A program made the translations under genes and the position numbers. A stretch of 64,000 nt of DNA from positions 1 through 64,000 of the forward strand of contig NZ_JAFCKW010000014.1 in NCBI RefSeq assembly GCF_018129965.1. The letters run 5' to 3'. Below, piece by piece: positions 45,379-53,871 of this stretch. Origin of the DNA: Bradyrhizobium diazoefficiens (GTDB lineage Bacteria > Pseudomonadota > Alphaproteobacteria > Rhizobiales > Xanthobacteraceae). Positions within the stretch are counted from its first letter, which is position 1. Every line of letters begins with the position of its first letter. The notes beneath the pieces were generated by a model. It did no database searches. It was not told the origin of the DNA and saw only the letters and a list, made by a program, of their open reading frames with translations.

Positions 45379-46440
45379 ATGACACCTCCACAACTGCCTG
45401 CGGTCACAGAGCCTGCGGCCCTGACGGCCGCGCTGCGCAAGGCTGGCGTGCTGGACGCTGGTGCGGTCCGCGAGGTGAAGGTGCTGCATCACCGCGACAC
45501 ATTGGTGTCGCAGATCATCCGGCTAGGCCTGCGCTATGTCGGCGACTCCGAGGGCGCCCCGCACTCACTCATCCTCAAGATGGCGCACGCCGCTTACGCC
45601 AAGGCGATGCCCATGGCCGGCCGGCACGAGGTGGCCTTCTACACCAATCTGGCGCCGAGACTCCCGCCCGGAATTACGCTGCGCTGCTTCGACAGACATT
45701 TCGACGAGGAAAGCCAGACATGGCACCTTCTCCTGGAGGACCTCACCGACAGCCATGAGATCGCGACCCCATGGCCGCTGCCACCCGCGCGCGACCAGGC
45801 GATGGCGATCGTCACCACCCTCGCACGCTGGCACGCGGCGTGGTGGGATCATGCCAGCCTCGGCGAGAGCATCGGCGTCTGGGCGAGCGCAGACGCCATT
45901 GCGAAACACATGGAGACCTTTGCCGGCCATTACGACCGCTTCGCCGATCTGCTCGGCGACCGCCTCAGCGAGGAGCGCCGGATCCTCTATCGCCGTCTGA
46001 TCGATCAGTCGGCCCGTCTGTCCCAGCGCTACCATTCGCGCCGTCACGTCAGCATCACCCATGGCGACGCTCATATCTGGAATTTCCTGCTGCCGCACGC
46101 CGGGGTCGCAGACACCGTGCGCATCTTCGATTTCGACCAGTGGGGCGTCAACGTGCCCACGGGAGACCTCGCCTACATGATGGCGATCCATTGGTATCCC
46201 GAACGTCGGCAGGCGCTCGAACGGCCGCTCCTCAATCTCTATCACGACACGCTGCTTGAAAGCGGCGTCACGGGCTACACCCGCGGCGCGCTCGACCAGG
46301 ATTATCGCCGATCGGTGCTGTGGCACATCACCAAGCCGGTCTGGCAATGGAGCATCAATCTTCCGCCGGTGGTCTGGTGGAACAATCTCGAGCGGATCAT
46401 GATGGCGGTCGAGGATCTCGGCTGCGAGGAGTTGTTGTAG
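45379..46440 (+). CDS. EcKinase/APH-like phosphotransferase
   Basis: Protein-kinase-fold small-molecule phosphotransferase, 353 aa. The catalytic loop is SITHGDAHIWNFLLPHAG (HGDxxxxN) and the metal-binding motif is VRIFDFDQWG (Asp-Phe-Asp). The upstream part has PHSLILKMAHAAY with the probable nucleotide-contacting Lys and LLLEDLTDSHEI. The pattern matches the EcKinase/DUF1679-like clade of aminoglycoside phosphotransferase relatives, whose bacterial substrates are mostly unknown. It lies 94 bp after pcaG on the same strand, so a link with aromatic catabolism is possible but unproven. Confidence 0.82.
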   Translation: MTPPQLPAVTEPAALTAALRKAGVLDAGAVREVKVLHHRDTLVSQIIRLGLRYVGDSEGAPHSLILKMAHAAYAKAMPMAGRHEVAFYTNLAPRLPPGITLRCFDRHFDEESQTWHLLLEDLTDSHEIATPWPLPPARDQAMAIVTTLARWHAAWWDHASLGESIGVWASADAIAKHMETFAGHYDRFADLLGDRLSEERRILYRRLIDQSARLSQRYHSRRHVSITHGDAHIWNFLLPHAGVADTVRIFDFDQWGVNVPTGDLAYMMAIHWYPERRQALERPLLNLYHDTLLESGVTGYTRGALDQDYRRSVLWHITKPVWQWSINLPPVVWWNNLERIMMAVEDLGCEELL

Positions 46441-46460
46441 GGCTGGGCCACAACGCGCTG

Positions 46461-46563
46461 TCGTCGCACGGCTTGATCGGGCGCCCCAGTATTCCAGAGA
46501 CGTTCGTAGGAAGCAGAGAGGCCGCGGCGTAGTGGATGCCCCGATCAAGCCGGGGCATGACAG
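46461..46563. repeat. palindromic intergenic repeat, type C (diverged)
   Basis: TCGTCGCACGGCTTGATCGG plus GCGCCCCAG is opposed by GTGGATGCCCCGATCAAGCC plus GGGGCATGACAG. It is between the convergent phosphotransferase and EmrB-type genes. The arms match type C only partially. Confidence 0.72.
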
Positions 46564-46575
46564 CTGTCGTTATCG

Positions 46576-48132
46576 CTACTCCATCACCGCATGTTCCGGC
46601 CCGGCCGCCTGCTTGCGCAGCGTGGCCTTGGTCGAGCCGATCATCAGCGCCAGCGGGATGGTGCAGAGGATGAAGATCATCACCAGCATGTAGTCGTGGG
46701 CGAAGGCGATGATCTGCGCCTGCACGCTGACCATCCTGTCGGCCATGGCGCGGCCGGCGTCGGTGGAGAGGTTGATCATGCCGCGCACGTCGGGCATCTG
46801 GAGCGCCTGGTTGAACGGGCTGATGTGCTCGGACAGGATCGCGTAGGTCTTGCGCGTGCCCTGCGTCAGCTGCGCGATCACGATGGAGATGCCGACCGAG
46901 CTTGCGACGTTGCGCAGCAGGGTCAGCATCGAGGTGCCGTCGGTGCGAAGCTGGTTCGGCAGCGACAGGAACGCAACCGTCGAGAGCGGCACGAAGACGA
47001 GGCCGAAGCCGAACCCCTGGATCACGCTGACGACGACGATCTCCGGCACCTGGGTCTGGTCGGTCCAGCCGGTCATCTGGAACAGCGAGGCCGCGGTCAG
47101 CGTCAGGCCGGACATGGTCAGCGTGCGCGCCTCGATGTAGCGCATGATGCGGCCGACCATCATCATCGCGAGGAACGTGCCGAAGCCGCGGCTCGCCAGG
47201 AGCCCGCCGGCGGTCATGATGGGATAGCCGATGACGTTCTGCAGGTAGGGCGAGGCCAGCGCCATGGTCGAGTACAGCACCAGCCCCATCACCGTCATGA
47301 AGATGCAGCCGGTCAGGAAGTTGCGATCGCGGAACAGCGCGAACTGGATGAACGGCTGCGATGTCGTGAAGGAGTGCACGAAGAAATAATAGAAGGCGAC
47401 GCCCGAGACGACGAACTCGGTCACGATCTCGACCGATTCGAACCAGTCGAGCTGCTCGCCGCGGTCGAGCGCAAGCTGCAGCGCGCCGATCCCGATCGCC
47501 AGCGCCGCGAAGCCGAACCAGTCGAATCTCAGGCTGAGATTCTTGTCGGTCTCGTCCATGAAGACCGCGAGGCCCAGCACGGTAATCGCGCCGAACGGCA
47601 GGTTGACGAAGAACACCCAGTGCCAGGAATAGCTCTCGGTGAGCCAGGCGCCCAGCGACGGGCCCATGATCGGGCCCATCATCACGCCCATGCCCCAGAT
47701 CGACATCGCCGTGGCGCGTTCCTGGAGCGTGTAATAGTCGAGCATCACCGACTGCGACAGCGGCACCAGCGCGGCGCCGAACACGCCCTGCAGCAGCCGG
47801 AACAGCACCATCTGGTTGATGTCCTGTGCGAGGCCGCACAGCACGGAGGCGAAGGTGAAGCCGGCCGCGCAGATGATGAAGATGCGCTTGCGGCCGAAGC
47901 GGTTGGAAATCCAGCCGACCGGCGCCGTCATGATCGCGGCGGCGACGATGTAGGATGTCAGCACCCAGTTGATCTGGTCCTGCGAGGCCGACAGCGTGCC
48001 CTGCATGTAGGGCAGCGCGACGTTGGCGATGGTGGTGTCCAGCGCCTGCATGATGGTCGCGGTCATGGCGCAGATCGTCACCATGTTGCGGCGCAGGCCG
48101 GGGACCATCAAAGCGGGATTGGACACCGCCAT
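46576..48132 (-). CDS. DHA2 family MFS multidrug efflux permease (EmrB-like)
   Basis: Fourteen-helix major facilitator of the DHA2 family, 518 aa. Characteristic motifs are the TM1 motif MQALDTTIANVALPYMQG (motif D1), the loop motif GWISNRFGRKRIFI (motif A) and GVMMGPIMGPSLGAWLTE (motif C of drug antiporters). The start MAVSNPALMV at 48132 lies 4 bp after the EmrA-like stop, so the two are translationally linked. It is expected to export toxic organic compounds with the EmrA-like adaptor and an outer-membrane channel encoded elsewhere. Confidence 0.92.
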   Translation of the reverse strand: MAVSNPALMVPGLRRNMVTICAMTATIMQALDTTIANVALPYMQGTLSASQDQINWVLTSYIVAAAIMTAPVGWISNRFGRKRIFIICAAGFTFASVLCGLAQDINQMVLFRLLQGVFGAALVPLSQSVMLDYYTLQERATAMSIWGMGVMMGPIMGPSLGAWLTESYSWHWVFFVNLPFGAITVLGLAVFMDETDKNLSLRFDWFGFAALAIGIGALQLALDRGEQLDWFESVEIVTEFVVSGVAFYYFFVHSFTTSQPFIQFALFRDRNFLTGCIFMTVMGLVLYSTMALASPYLQNVIGYPIMTAGGLLASRGFGTFLAMMMVGRIMRYIEARTLTMSGLTLTAASLFQMTGWTDQTQVPEIVVVSVIQGFGFGLVFVPLSTVAFLSLPNQLRTDGTSMLTLLRNVASSVGISIVIAQLTQGTRKTYAILSEHISPFNQALQMPDVRGMINLSTDAGRAMADRMVSVQAQIIAFAHDYMLVMIFILCTIPLALMIGSTKATLRKQAAGPEHAVME

Positions 48133-48136
48133 CGGA

Positions 48137-49324
48137 TCAGTCCTTGTCCTGATCTTTGTCTTGATCTTTGTCCTGGTTTGCCGTCGCCAACAGTCCGAAC
48201 AGGCCGGCGAGCGAGCGCTTGTGGCCGGTGTCGATGGTGGCATAGACGCTCATGCCGGCCTTCAGCTTCCGCACGTATTTGTCGGTCTCGTCGAAATAGA
48301 TGCGGATCGGCACGCGCTGCACCACCTTGACGAAATTGCCGGTGGCGTTCTGCGGCGGCAGGATCGCGAATTGCGCGCCGGTGCCGGGCGAGAGCGAGCC
48401 GATCCTGCCTTTGAAGAGGTGGTTCGGGAACGCATCGACCTCGAGCGTGACCGGCTGGCCTTCGGTGACGTAGGTGAGGTCGCTTTCCTTCGGATTGGCG
48501 TCGACCCAGGGATGGGCGACGTCGATGATGGAGAACACCGGCGTGCCGGCGGTGACGTAGCGGCCGAGCTGGATCTGCTCGACCTGCGTCGCCACGCCGC
48601 CCATCGGCGCCCGCACCACGGCGTGGTCGAGATTGCGCTCGGCATTGTCGAGCTTGGACTTGGCCTGCGCGTAAGGCGGGAATTTCTCCAGCGGCAGGTC
48701 GCTGTCGCCGAGCAGCTGCGTCTTGGCGGTCGAGATCTGCTGCTTGACGTATTGCGCGATCGAACCCGACGTCACCAGCGCATTCGCGGAATTGTCGAGG
48801 TCGAGCTGCGAGCCGAAGCTGTTCTTCACCAGCGCCTGCTTGCGCTCGACGTCGCGCTGCTTCAGGTCGACACCCTGCTGGGCGAGGTTGAGCATGTCGC
48901 CGTAGATCTTGATGTTGGCGCGGAGATTGTCATAGGTCGACTGCGCCTGCATCAGCTGCGCTTTGGCCTCGTCCACCGCGAGGCGGAACGGCACGGGGTC
49001 GATCTCGAACAGCTCGTCGCCCTGCTTGACGATCTGGCCCTCTCTCACCACGACCTTCTCGATCTTGCCGGAGATGTCGGGCGTCACCAGCACCTTCTGC
49101 GCGCCGACATAGGCGTCGTCGGTGCCGACATAGCGGCCGCCATTCAGATAGAAAGTGATGCCGCCGATGGCGACGACGACAGGCAGCACGACCATCAGCA
49201 GGAAGCGGCGATAGCGGCGCAGGCCGGCGATGAAACGGCGGCGCGGGTTGGTGCCGGCCTTCTTGGTCGGCTTGCCGCTGTCGCTTTTCTGCTCGGGCTG
49301 GAATTTGAGGACCTGATCAGCCAT
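48137..49324 (-). CDS. EmrA/HlyD-family membrane fusion protein
   Basis: Periplasmic adaptor, 395 aa. A Lys-rich cytoplasmic tail and one membrane anchor (RFLLMVVLPVVVAIGGITFY) are followed by the first biotinyl-lipoyl half (GRYVGTDDAYVGAQKVLVTP), a coiled-coil hairpin and the returning lipoyl half (RNLDHAVVRAPMGGVATQVE). The C-terminus ends in an unusual charged tail DQDKDQDKDQDKD, encoded by near-repeats of a hexanucleotide-to-nonanucleotide unit. It overlaps the preceding MarR gene by 8 bp and precedes emrB by 4 bp, so all three form one operon. Confidence 0.92.
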   Translation of the reverse strand: MADQVLKFQPEQKSDSGKPTKKAGTNPRRRFIAGLRRYRRFLLMVVLPVVVAIGGITFYLNGGRYVGTDDAYVGAQKVLVTPDISGKIEKVVVREGQIVKQGDELFEIDPVPFRLAVDEAKAQLMQAQSTYDNLRANIKIYGDMLNLAQQGVDLKQRDVERKQALVKNSFGSQLDLDNSANALVTSGSIAQYVKQQISTAKTQLLGDSDLPLEKFPPYAQAKSKLDNAERNLDHAVVRAPMGGVATQVEQIQLGRYVTAGTPVFSIIDVAHPWVDANPKESDLTYVTEGQPVTLEVDAFPNHLFKGRIGSLSPGTGAQFAILPPQNATGNFVKVVQRVPIRIYFDETDKYVRKLKAGMSVYATIDTGHKRSLAGLFGLLATANQDKDQDKDQDKD

Positions 49325-49799
49325 AGCGCTGCTCCTTCCGCGCCTGTTCCGCTCCGGACGTCTGGATCGCGTGACGCACGTTTTCCTTGATGCTTTCGAG
49401 TTGGGTGAGGAGGCGGTGGGCGTCCGCCGGACTGATGCCGTCGAGCGCGTTCGCCGTGAGCTCCGATTTCAGGCCGCTCATCTTGCCGAGCAGGGTACGG
49501 CCGGCCTTCTTCAGATAGAGCCGCTTGACGCGGCGGTCCGAGGCGTCGCTGCGGCGTTCGATCCAGTCGCTGTCGCAGAGCTTGTCGATCAGCCGCGTCA
49601 GCGTGATCGGCTGCATCTCGAGCAGCTCGGCGAGTTCCGACTGCTTCATCCCCTCGCTGCGCTCGACCTTGGCCAGCACCGCCCATTGGGCGCGGGTGAT
49701 GCCGAAGCGCGAGGCCTCCTTGTCGGCATAGACCCGGAGCAGCCGGTAGAGTTCACCGAGCGTGAACAGGAAGTTCTGGTCGACGGACCCGCGGGTCAT
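49317..49799 (-). CDS. MarR family transcriptional regulator of the efflux operon
   Basis: Winged-helix regulator, 160 aa. The MarR core is ITRAQWAVLAKVERSEGMKQ, SELAELLEMQPITLTRLIDK and the wing DASDRRVKRLYLKKAGR. The ATG at 49799 is preferred over a TTG five codons earlier. It is the first gene of the efflux operon and overlaps the EmrA-like gene, so autoregulation with ligand-induced derepression is the expected mode. A repeat pair that may be an operator lies just upstream. Confidence 0.9.
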   Translation of the reverse strand: MTRGSVDQNFLFTLGELYRLLRVYADKEASRFGITRAQWAVLAKVERSEGMKQSELAELLEMQPITLTRLIDKLCDSDWIERRSDASDRRVKRLYLKKAGRTLLGKMSGLKSELTANALDGISPADAHRLLTQLESIKENVRHAIQTSGAEQARKEQRYG

Positions 49800-49812
49800 A
49801 AGCCTTGTCTCC

Positions 49813-49834
49813 AATAAGCTGGCATATAATAAGC
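49813..49834. promoter_or_regulatory. candidate MarR operator (direct repeat)
   Basis: AATAAGC occurs at 49813-49819 and again at 49828-49834, with AATAAGCTGGCATATAATAA spanning both. The spacing is 15 bp in an AT-rich patch directly upstream of the MarR gene. The arrangement is direct rather than the inverted form usual for MarR sites, so the assignment is tentative. Confidence 0.35.
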
Positions 49835-49953
49835 AAGCTCATGATTATTTCATGGTGGGTTAACGCGACGCTGTTCCGCAGCAAAAGCATGGCTGGCAGA
49901 AGCTCGCCGGTGGCGCTTTGGGTTCCCCGGCTGAAATGCTAGAAGGCGGTCCA

Positions 49954-50448
49954 ATGACCCTCGCAAAGCCGGCCTTTCCCGCGCCCGACCACGATCACGG
50001 CCGCTGCACTGCGGACGCGCTCTCGCATGCCGAGGCGGTTTGCGCGCAGCGTGCGCAGAAATTCACGCCGATTCGCCGCCACGTGCTCCAGGCGCTGTTG
50101 TCGAGCCATCGGCCTCTGGGCGCTTACGAAGTGATCGACGAACTGGCAAAATCGATGGCGCGGCCGGCGCCGATCACGGTCTACCGCGCGCTCGATTTCC
50201 TGATGGCGAACGGCCTTGTGCACCGCATCGAGAGCCGCAACGCCTATCTCGCCTGCGCCGCCCACGACCATGATTCGACCTCGGCGGTCGCGTTCCTGAT
50301 CTGCGAGCGCTGCGGCCTGGTCGGCGAGATGTCATCCGCCTCGTTCGCGAAAGACCTCAACGCCGCGGCGCGCAGCTCCGGCTTTGCGCCGAAATTGTCC
50401 GTGGTGGAGATCACGGGCGTCTGCACCCATTGTCAGAAAAAATCTTGA
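49954..50448 (+). CDS. zur: Fur family transcriptional regulator, Zur-like
   Basis: Fur-superfamily metalloregulator, 164 aa. The winged helix includes FTPIRRHVLQALLSSHRPLG followed by AYEVIDELA, and PAPITVYRALDFLMANGLVH. Structural zinc is suggested by CERCG and CTHC pairs, and the region LACAAHDHDST is His-rich like Zur. Zur represses zinc uptake genes when zinc is sufficient; Fur or Irr are less likely because of the N-terminal DHDHGRC extension and the motif wording. An AAGG sequence supports the ATG at 49954. Confidence 0.82.
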   Translation: MTLAKPAFPAPDHDHGRCTADALSHAEAVCAQRAQKFTPIRRHVLQALLSSHRPLGAYEVIDELAKSMARPAPITVYRALDFLMANGLVHRIESRNAYLACAAHDHDSTSAVAFLICERCGLVGEMSSASFAKDLNAAARSSGFAPKLSVVEITGVCTHCQKKS

Positions 50449-50482
50449 AGCAAAACGGCGCCAAGCCGGTATCCGGGAAGAG

Positions 50483-51436
50483 ATGTCCTCACCTCAAGCC
50501 ATGCCGTCCGCCGGTCGTCCCCTCAGTGCCGGCGCCATCGCCCTGATGCTCATGCTGTGCCTGACCTGGGCCTTCAACCAGATCGCGGTGAAGCTGGTGC
50601 TGCAGGACATCCCGCCGATGCTCCAGGCGATGTTCCGCTCGATGGGCGCGCTGCCCGTCCTGTTCATCATCGGCAGCCTGCGCGGAGTCAAATTCTTCGA
50701 GCGTGACGGCACGTGGAAGCCGGGCCTCGCCGCGGGCTTGATGTTCGGCATCGAGTTCGTGCTGATCTTTCAGGGCCTGCGCCTGACCTCGGCCTCGCGC
50801 GCGGTGGTGTTTCTCTACACCGCGCCGTTTTTCGTCGCGCTCGGCTCCTATCAGGTGCTCGGCGAGCGCCTCGGCGGCACGCAATGGCTCGGCCTCGCCA
50901 TCAGCTTTGCCGGCGTCGCACTGGCGATCGGCGTTCCGCAGGCCAATGTGGATTCGCACGTCCTGTTCGGCGACCTCATGATCGTTGCGGGCGCCGGGCT
51001 GTGGGCGGCGACGACGCTGGTTGCCAAGGGCACGAGCCTTCGCTTCGCCGCGCCGGAGAAGGCGCTGGGCTATCAGGTTGCGACCTCAATCCCGATTCTG
51101 GGGCTGGCGGCCTATCTGTTCGGCGAAACCATCACCCACACCCCGTCGCCGCTGTCGCTCGCTCTGATGGCGTTCCAGGCGATCTGGGTGGTTGGAACCA
51201 CGTTCACGCTTTGGTTCGCTCTGGTGAAGGCCTATTCGGCCAGCAAATTGTCGGCTTTCACCTTCATCACCCCTTTGTTTGGCGTGATAGGTAGCTATTT
51301 CATCATGCACGATCACCTGAGCCTGGCGTTCGGGGCGGCAGCCGTCCTTGTAATTGCTGGGCTTTTTCTGGTTAACCGTCCCGGTCAAGTCGCGGCTGCG
51401 CCACGCGACGGATTGCTGAACGTCACCAAAACCTGA
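50483..51436 (+). CDS. EamA/DMT-family transporter
   Basis: Ten-helix drug/metabolite transporter, 317 aa, with two EamA repeats: one around LMLCLTWAFNQIAVKLVLQD and YTAPFFVALGSYQVLGERLG, the other around GAGLWAATTLVAKGTS and FITPLFGVIGSYFIMHDHLS. The ATG at 50483 follows GGGAAGAG. It lies 34 bp after zur and 12 bp before ispG, suggesting a zur-eamA-ispG transcript or at least coupling with ispG. Substrate unknown; export of amino acids or metabolites is common for the family. Confidence 0.88.
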   Translation: MSSPQAMPSAGRPLSAGAIALMLMLCLTWAFNQIAVKLVLQDIPPMLQAMFRSMGALPVLFIIGSLRGVKFFERDGTWKPGLAAGLMFGIEFVLIFQGLRLTSASRAVVFLYTAPFFVALGSYQVLGERLGGTQWLGLAISFAGVALAIGVPQANVDSHVLFGDLMIVAGAGLWAATTLVAKGTSLRFAAPEKALGYQVATSIPILGLAAYLFGETITHTPSPLSLALMAFQAIWVVGTTFTLWFALVKAYSASKLSAFTFITPLFGVIGSYFIMHDHLSLAFGAAAVLVIAGLFLVNRPGQVAAAPRDGLLNVTKT

Positions 51437-51448
51437 TATTTGGACCCC

Positions 51449-52732
51449 ATGAACAAGCTCGAAAACTCCATCGATTCCGACATCGCGGGCCCGGCGCCCA
51501 GGCACCAGACCACCCAGGTCAAGGTCGGCGACGTCGCCGTCGGCGGCGGTGCGCCGATCGTCGTGCAGTCGATGACCAACACCGACACCGCCGATATCGA
51601 AGGCACCATCGCCCAGGTCGCAGCGCTCGCGCGCGCCGGCTCCGAAATGGTCCGCATCACGGTAGACCGCGAGGAGGCCGCTGCCGCCGTCCCGCACATC
51701 CGTGACGGCCTGCTCAAGCGCGGCATCACCACGCCGCTGATCGGCGACTTCCACTATATCGGCCACAAGCTGCTCGCGGCCTATCCGGCCTGCGCCGAGG
51801 CGCTCGCCAAATACCGCATCAATCCGGGCAATGTCGGCTTCAAGGACAAGCGCGACACCCAGTTCGCCGACATCATCGAGATCGCCAACAAGAACGACAA
51901 GCCGGTGCGCATCGGCGCCAATTGGGGCTCGCTCGACCAGGAGCTGCTGACCAAGCTGATGGACGAGAATGCCGCGTCCGCCAATCCGCGCGACGTCCGC
52001 GCGGTGACGCGCGAGGCCATGGTCCAGTCGGCGCTGCTCTCGGCCGCGCGCGCCGAAGAGCTCGGCATGCCGAAGAACCGCATCATCCTGTCGGCGAAGG
52101 TTTCCGCCGTGCAGGATCTGATCGCGGTGTATCAGGACCTCGCGTCGCGCTCCGACTACGCCATCCATCTCGGCCTGACCGAGGCCGGCATGGGCACCAA
52201 GGGCATCGTCGCGTCCTCGGCCGCGCTCGGCATCCTGCTGCAGCAGGGCATCGGCGACACCATCCGCATCTCGCTGACGCCGGAGCCCGGCGGCGACCGC
52301 ACCCGCGAGGTGCAGGTCGGCCAGGAGCTGCTGCAGACCATGGGCTTCCGCACCTTCGTGCCGCTGGTCGCGGCCTGCCCCGGTTGCGGCCGCACCACCT
52401 CGACCACGTTCCAGGAACTGGCGCGCTCGATCCAGGATTTCATCCGCGACGAGATGCCGAACTGGAAGACCAAATATCCCGGCGTCGAAGAGCTCAACGT
52501 CGCGGTGATGGGCTGCATCGTCAACGGCCCCGGCGAATCCAAGCACGCCAATATCGGCATCTCCCTGCCCGGCACCGGCGAAGCCCCCGCCGCGCCGGTC
52601 TTCGTCGACGGCAAGAAGTTCCGCACCCTGCGCGGCCCGACCATCTCGGCCGACTTCAAGGCGCTGGTGATCGACTATATCGAGCAGCGCTACGGCCAGG
52701 GCGCCAAGGTGCCGGTGACAGCGGCGGAGTGA
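51449..52732 (+). CDS. ispG: 4-hydroxy-3-methylbut-2-enyl-diphosphate synthase
   Basis: IspG (GcpE), 427 aa, the [4Fe-4S] enzyme of the MEP isoprenoid pathway converting methylerythritol cyclodiphosphate to HMBPP. The N-terminal barrel shows PIVVQSMTNTDTADIEGT and the cluster ligands are in the C-terminal part: AACPGCGRTTSTTF and VMGCIVNGPGESKHA. An in-frame TTG lies three codons before the chosen ATG at 51449. It is 12 bp downstream of the EamA gene. IspA, a later step, is encoded at 60486-61409. Confidence 0.95.
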   Translation: MNKLENSIDSDIAGPAPRHQTTQVKVGDVAVGGGAPIVVQSMTNTDTADIEGTIAQVAALARAGSEMVRITVDREEAAAAVPHIRDGLLKRGITTPLIGDFHYIGHKLLAAYPACAEALAKYRINPGNVGFKDKRDTQFADIIEIANKNDKPVRIGANWGSLDQELLTKLMDENAASANPRDVRAVTREAMVQSALLSAARAEELGMPKNRIILSAKVSAVQDLIAVYQDLASRSDYAIHLGLTEAGMGTKGIVASSAALGILLQQGIGDTIRISLTPEPGGDRTREVQVGQELLQTMGFRTFVPLVAACPGCGRTTSTTFQELARSIQDFIRDEMPNWKTKYPGVEELNVAVMGCIVNGPGESKHANIGISLPGTGEAPAAPVFVDGKKFRTLRGPTISADFKALVIDYIEQRYGQGAKVPVTAAE

Positions 52733-52762
52733 TTTCACTCCGCTAGGGCCTCATACTCCGCT

Positions 52763-52897
52763 GTCGTCCCGGCGAAGGCCGGGACCCATAACCACAGGAC
52801 CTTGTGGTTACGGTTGGTGGTCGATCCGAGTCGTCGTCAAACTCAATCCTGTGGTTATGGATCCCGGGCTCGCGCTTTGCGCGCCCCGGGACGACAG
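52763..52897. repeat. palindromic intergenic repeat, type A
   Basis: GTCGTCCCGGCGAAGGCCGG plus GACCCATAACCACAGG is mirrored by CCTGTGGTTATGGATCCCGG and GCGCGCCCCGGGACGACAG. It also contains an internal CTTGTGGTTACGG. This is among the best preserved type A copies. Confidence 0.87.
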
Positions 52898-52974
52898 GCG
52901 TGTTTGCGGTGCAGATTGCACATCCCTGACGGCGCGCTACCATGCTCCCAATCAACATGATCGGGAGACACGCC

Positions 52975-53871
52975 ATGAGCTCACTCGCCGGCAAGCAGGG
53001 CCCGCGCTACCGCCACACCGCGGAAGACGGCGCGCCCTACGAGACGCTTCACGTTGAAAAGCTGACCCCGATCATCGGCGCGGAAATCTCGGGCGTCGAT
53101 ATCGGCGAGCTCGTCTCCGGCGATGCCCGCTCCAACCGGCAGATGGACGAGATCCACCGCGCGCTCGCCGAAAACCTGGTCGTCTTCTTCCGCGACCAGC
53201 ACATCACGCCGCAGCAGCATCTGGCGTTCGGCCGCAAGTTCGGCGAGCTGCATTTTCATCCGGCCGCGCCGCATGAGGACGAAGACCCGGCCTTGATGAA
53301 GATCTACGCCGACAAGAACTCGCCGCGCGCCAATGGCGAGGGCTGGCATTCGGACGTGTCCTGCGATCTCGAGCCGCCGATGGGTTCGATCCTCTACATC
53401 AAGCAGTGCCCGCCGCGCGGCGGCGACACGCTGTTCGCCAACATGTATGCGGCCTATGAGGCGCTGTCGGATCGGATGAAGGCCTATTTCGACGGGCTCA
53501 CCGCGCTGCATGACGGCGAGCCGATCTATCGCGGGCTCTACGCCAATTATGGCGTCGCCGACCGCCCCTCCTATCCGAACGCCGAGCATCCGGTGGTCCG
53601 CACCCATCCGGTCACGGGCAGGAAGGCGCTCTACGTCAACCGCGGCTTCACCCGCCATATCAACGGCATCCCCCGCGACGAGAGCGATGCGATGCTCGCC
53701 TATCTCTACCAGCACGCCGAAAACCCGCTGTTCCAGTGCCGCTTCCGCTGGACCGAGAACGCCATCGCCTTCTGGGACAACCGCTGCACCCAGCACCGCG
53801 CGATGTGGGACTACTGGCCGCACACGCGCTCGGGCACGCGCGTGACGGTGAAGGGAGAGCGGCCGGTGTGA
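52975..53871 (+). CDS. TauD/TfdA-family Fe(II)/2-oxoglutarate dioxygenase
   Basis: Dioxygenase of 298 aa. The facial triad is visible: His-x-Asp in GWHSDVSCDLEPPMGS and the distal His in WDNRCTQHRAMWDY. The 2-oxoglutarate-binding Arg is probably in SGTRVTVKGERPV. The N-terminal IIGAEISGVDIGEL and FFRDQHITPQQHLAFGRKFG are typical of TauD-type enzymes. GGGAGA precedes the ATG at 52975. Substrate (taurine, alkylsulfate, aryloxyacetate or other) cannot be told. Its last codons overlap the amidase start. Confidence 0.9.
   Translation: MSSLAGKQGPRYRHTAEDGAPYETLHVEKLTPIIGAEISGVDIGELVSGDARSNRQMDEIHRALAENLVVFFRDQHITPQQHLAFGRKFGELHFHPAAPHEDEDPALMKIYADKNSPRANGEGWHSDVSCDLEPPMGSILYIKQCPPRGGDTLFANMYAAYEALSDRMKAYFDGLTALHDGEPIYRGLYANYGVADRPSYPNAEHPVVRTHPVTGRKALYVNRGFTRHINGIPRDESDAMLAYLYQHAENPLFQCRFRWTENAIAFWDNRCTQHRAMWDYWPHTRSGTRVTVKGERPV

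Noticed and set aside
46591..48330. 579-codon open frame opposite the EmrB-like gene
   Set aside because: Composition is dominated by Arg, His, Gln and Asp, typical of antisense of a hydrophobic protein; the sense strand encodes a complete DHA2 transporter.
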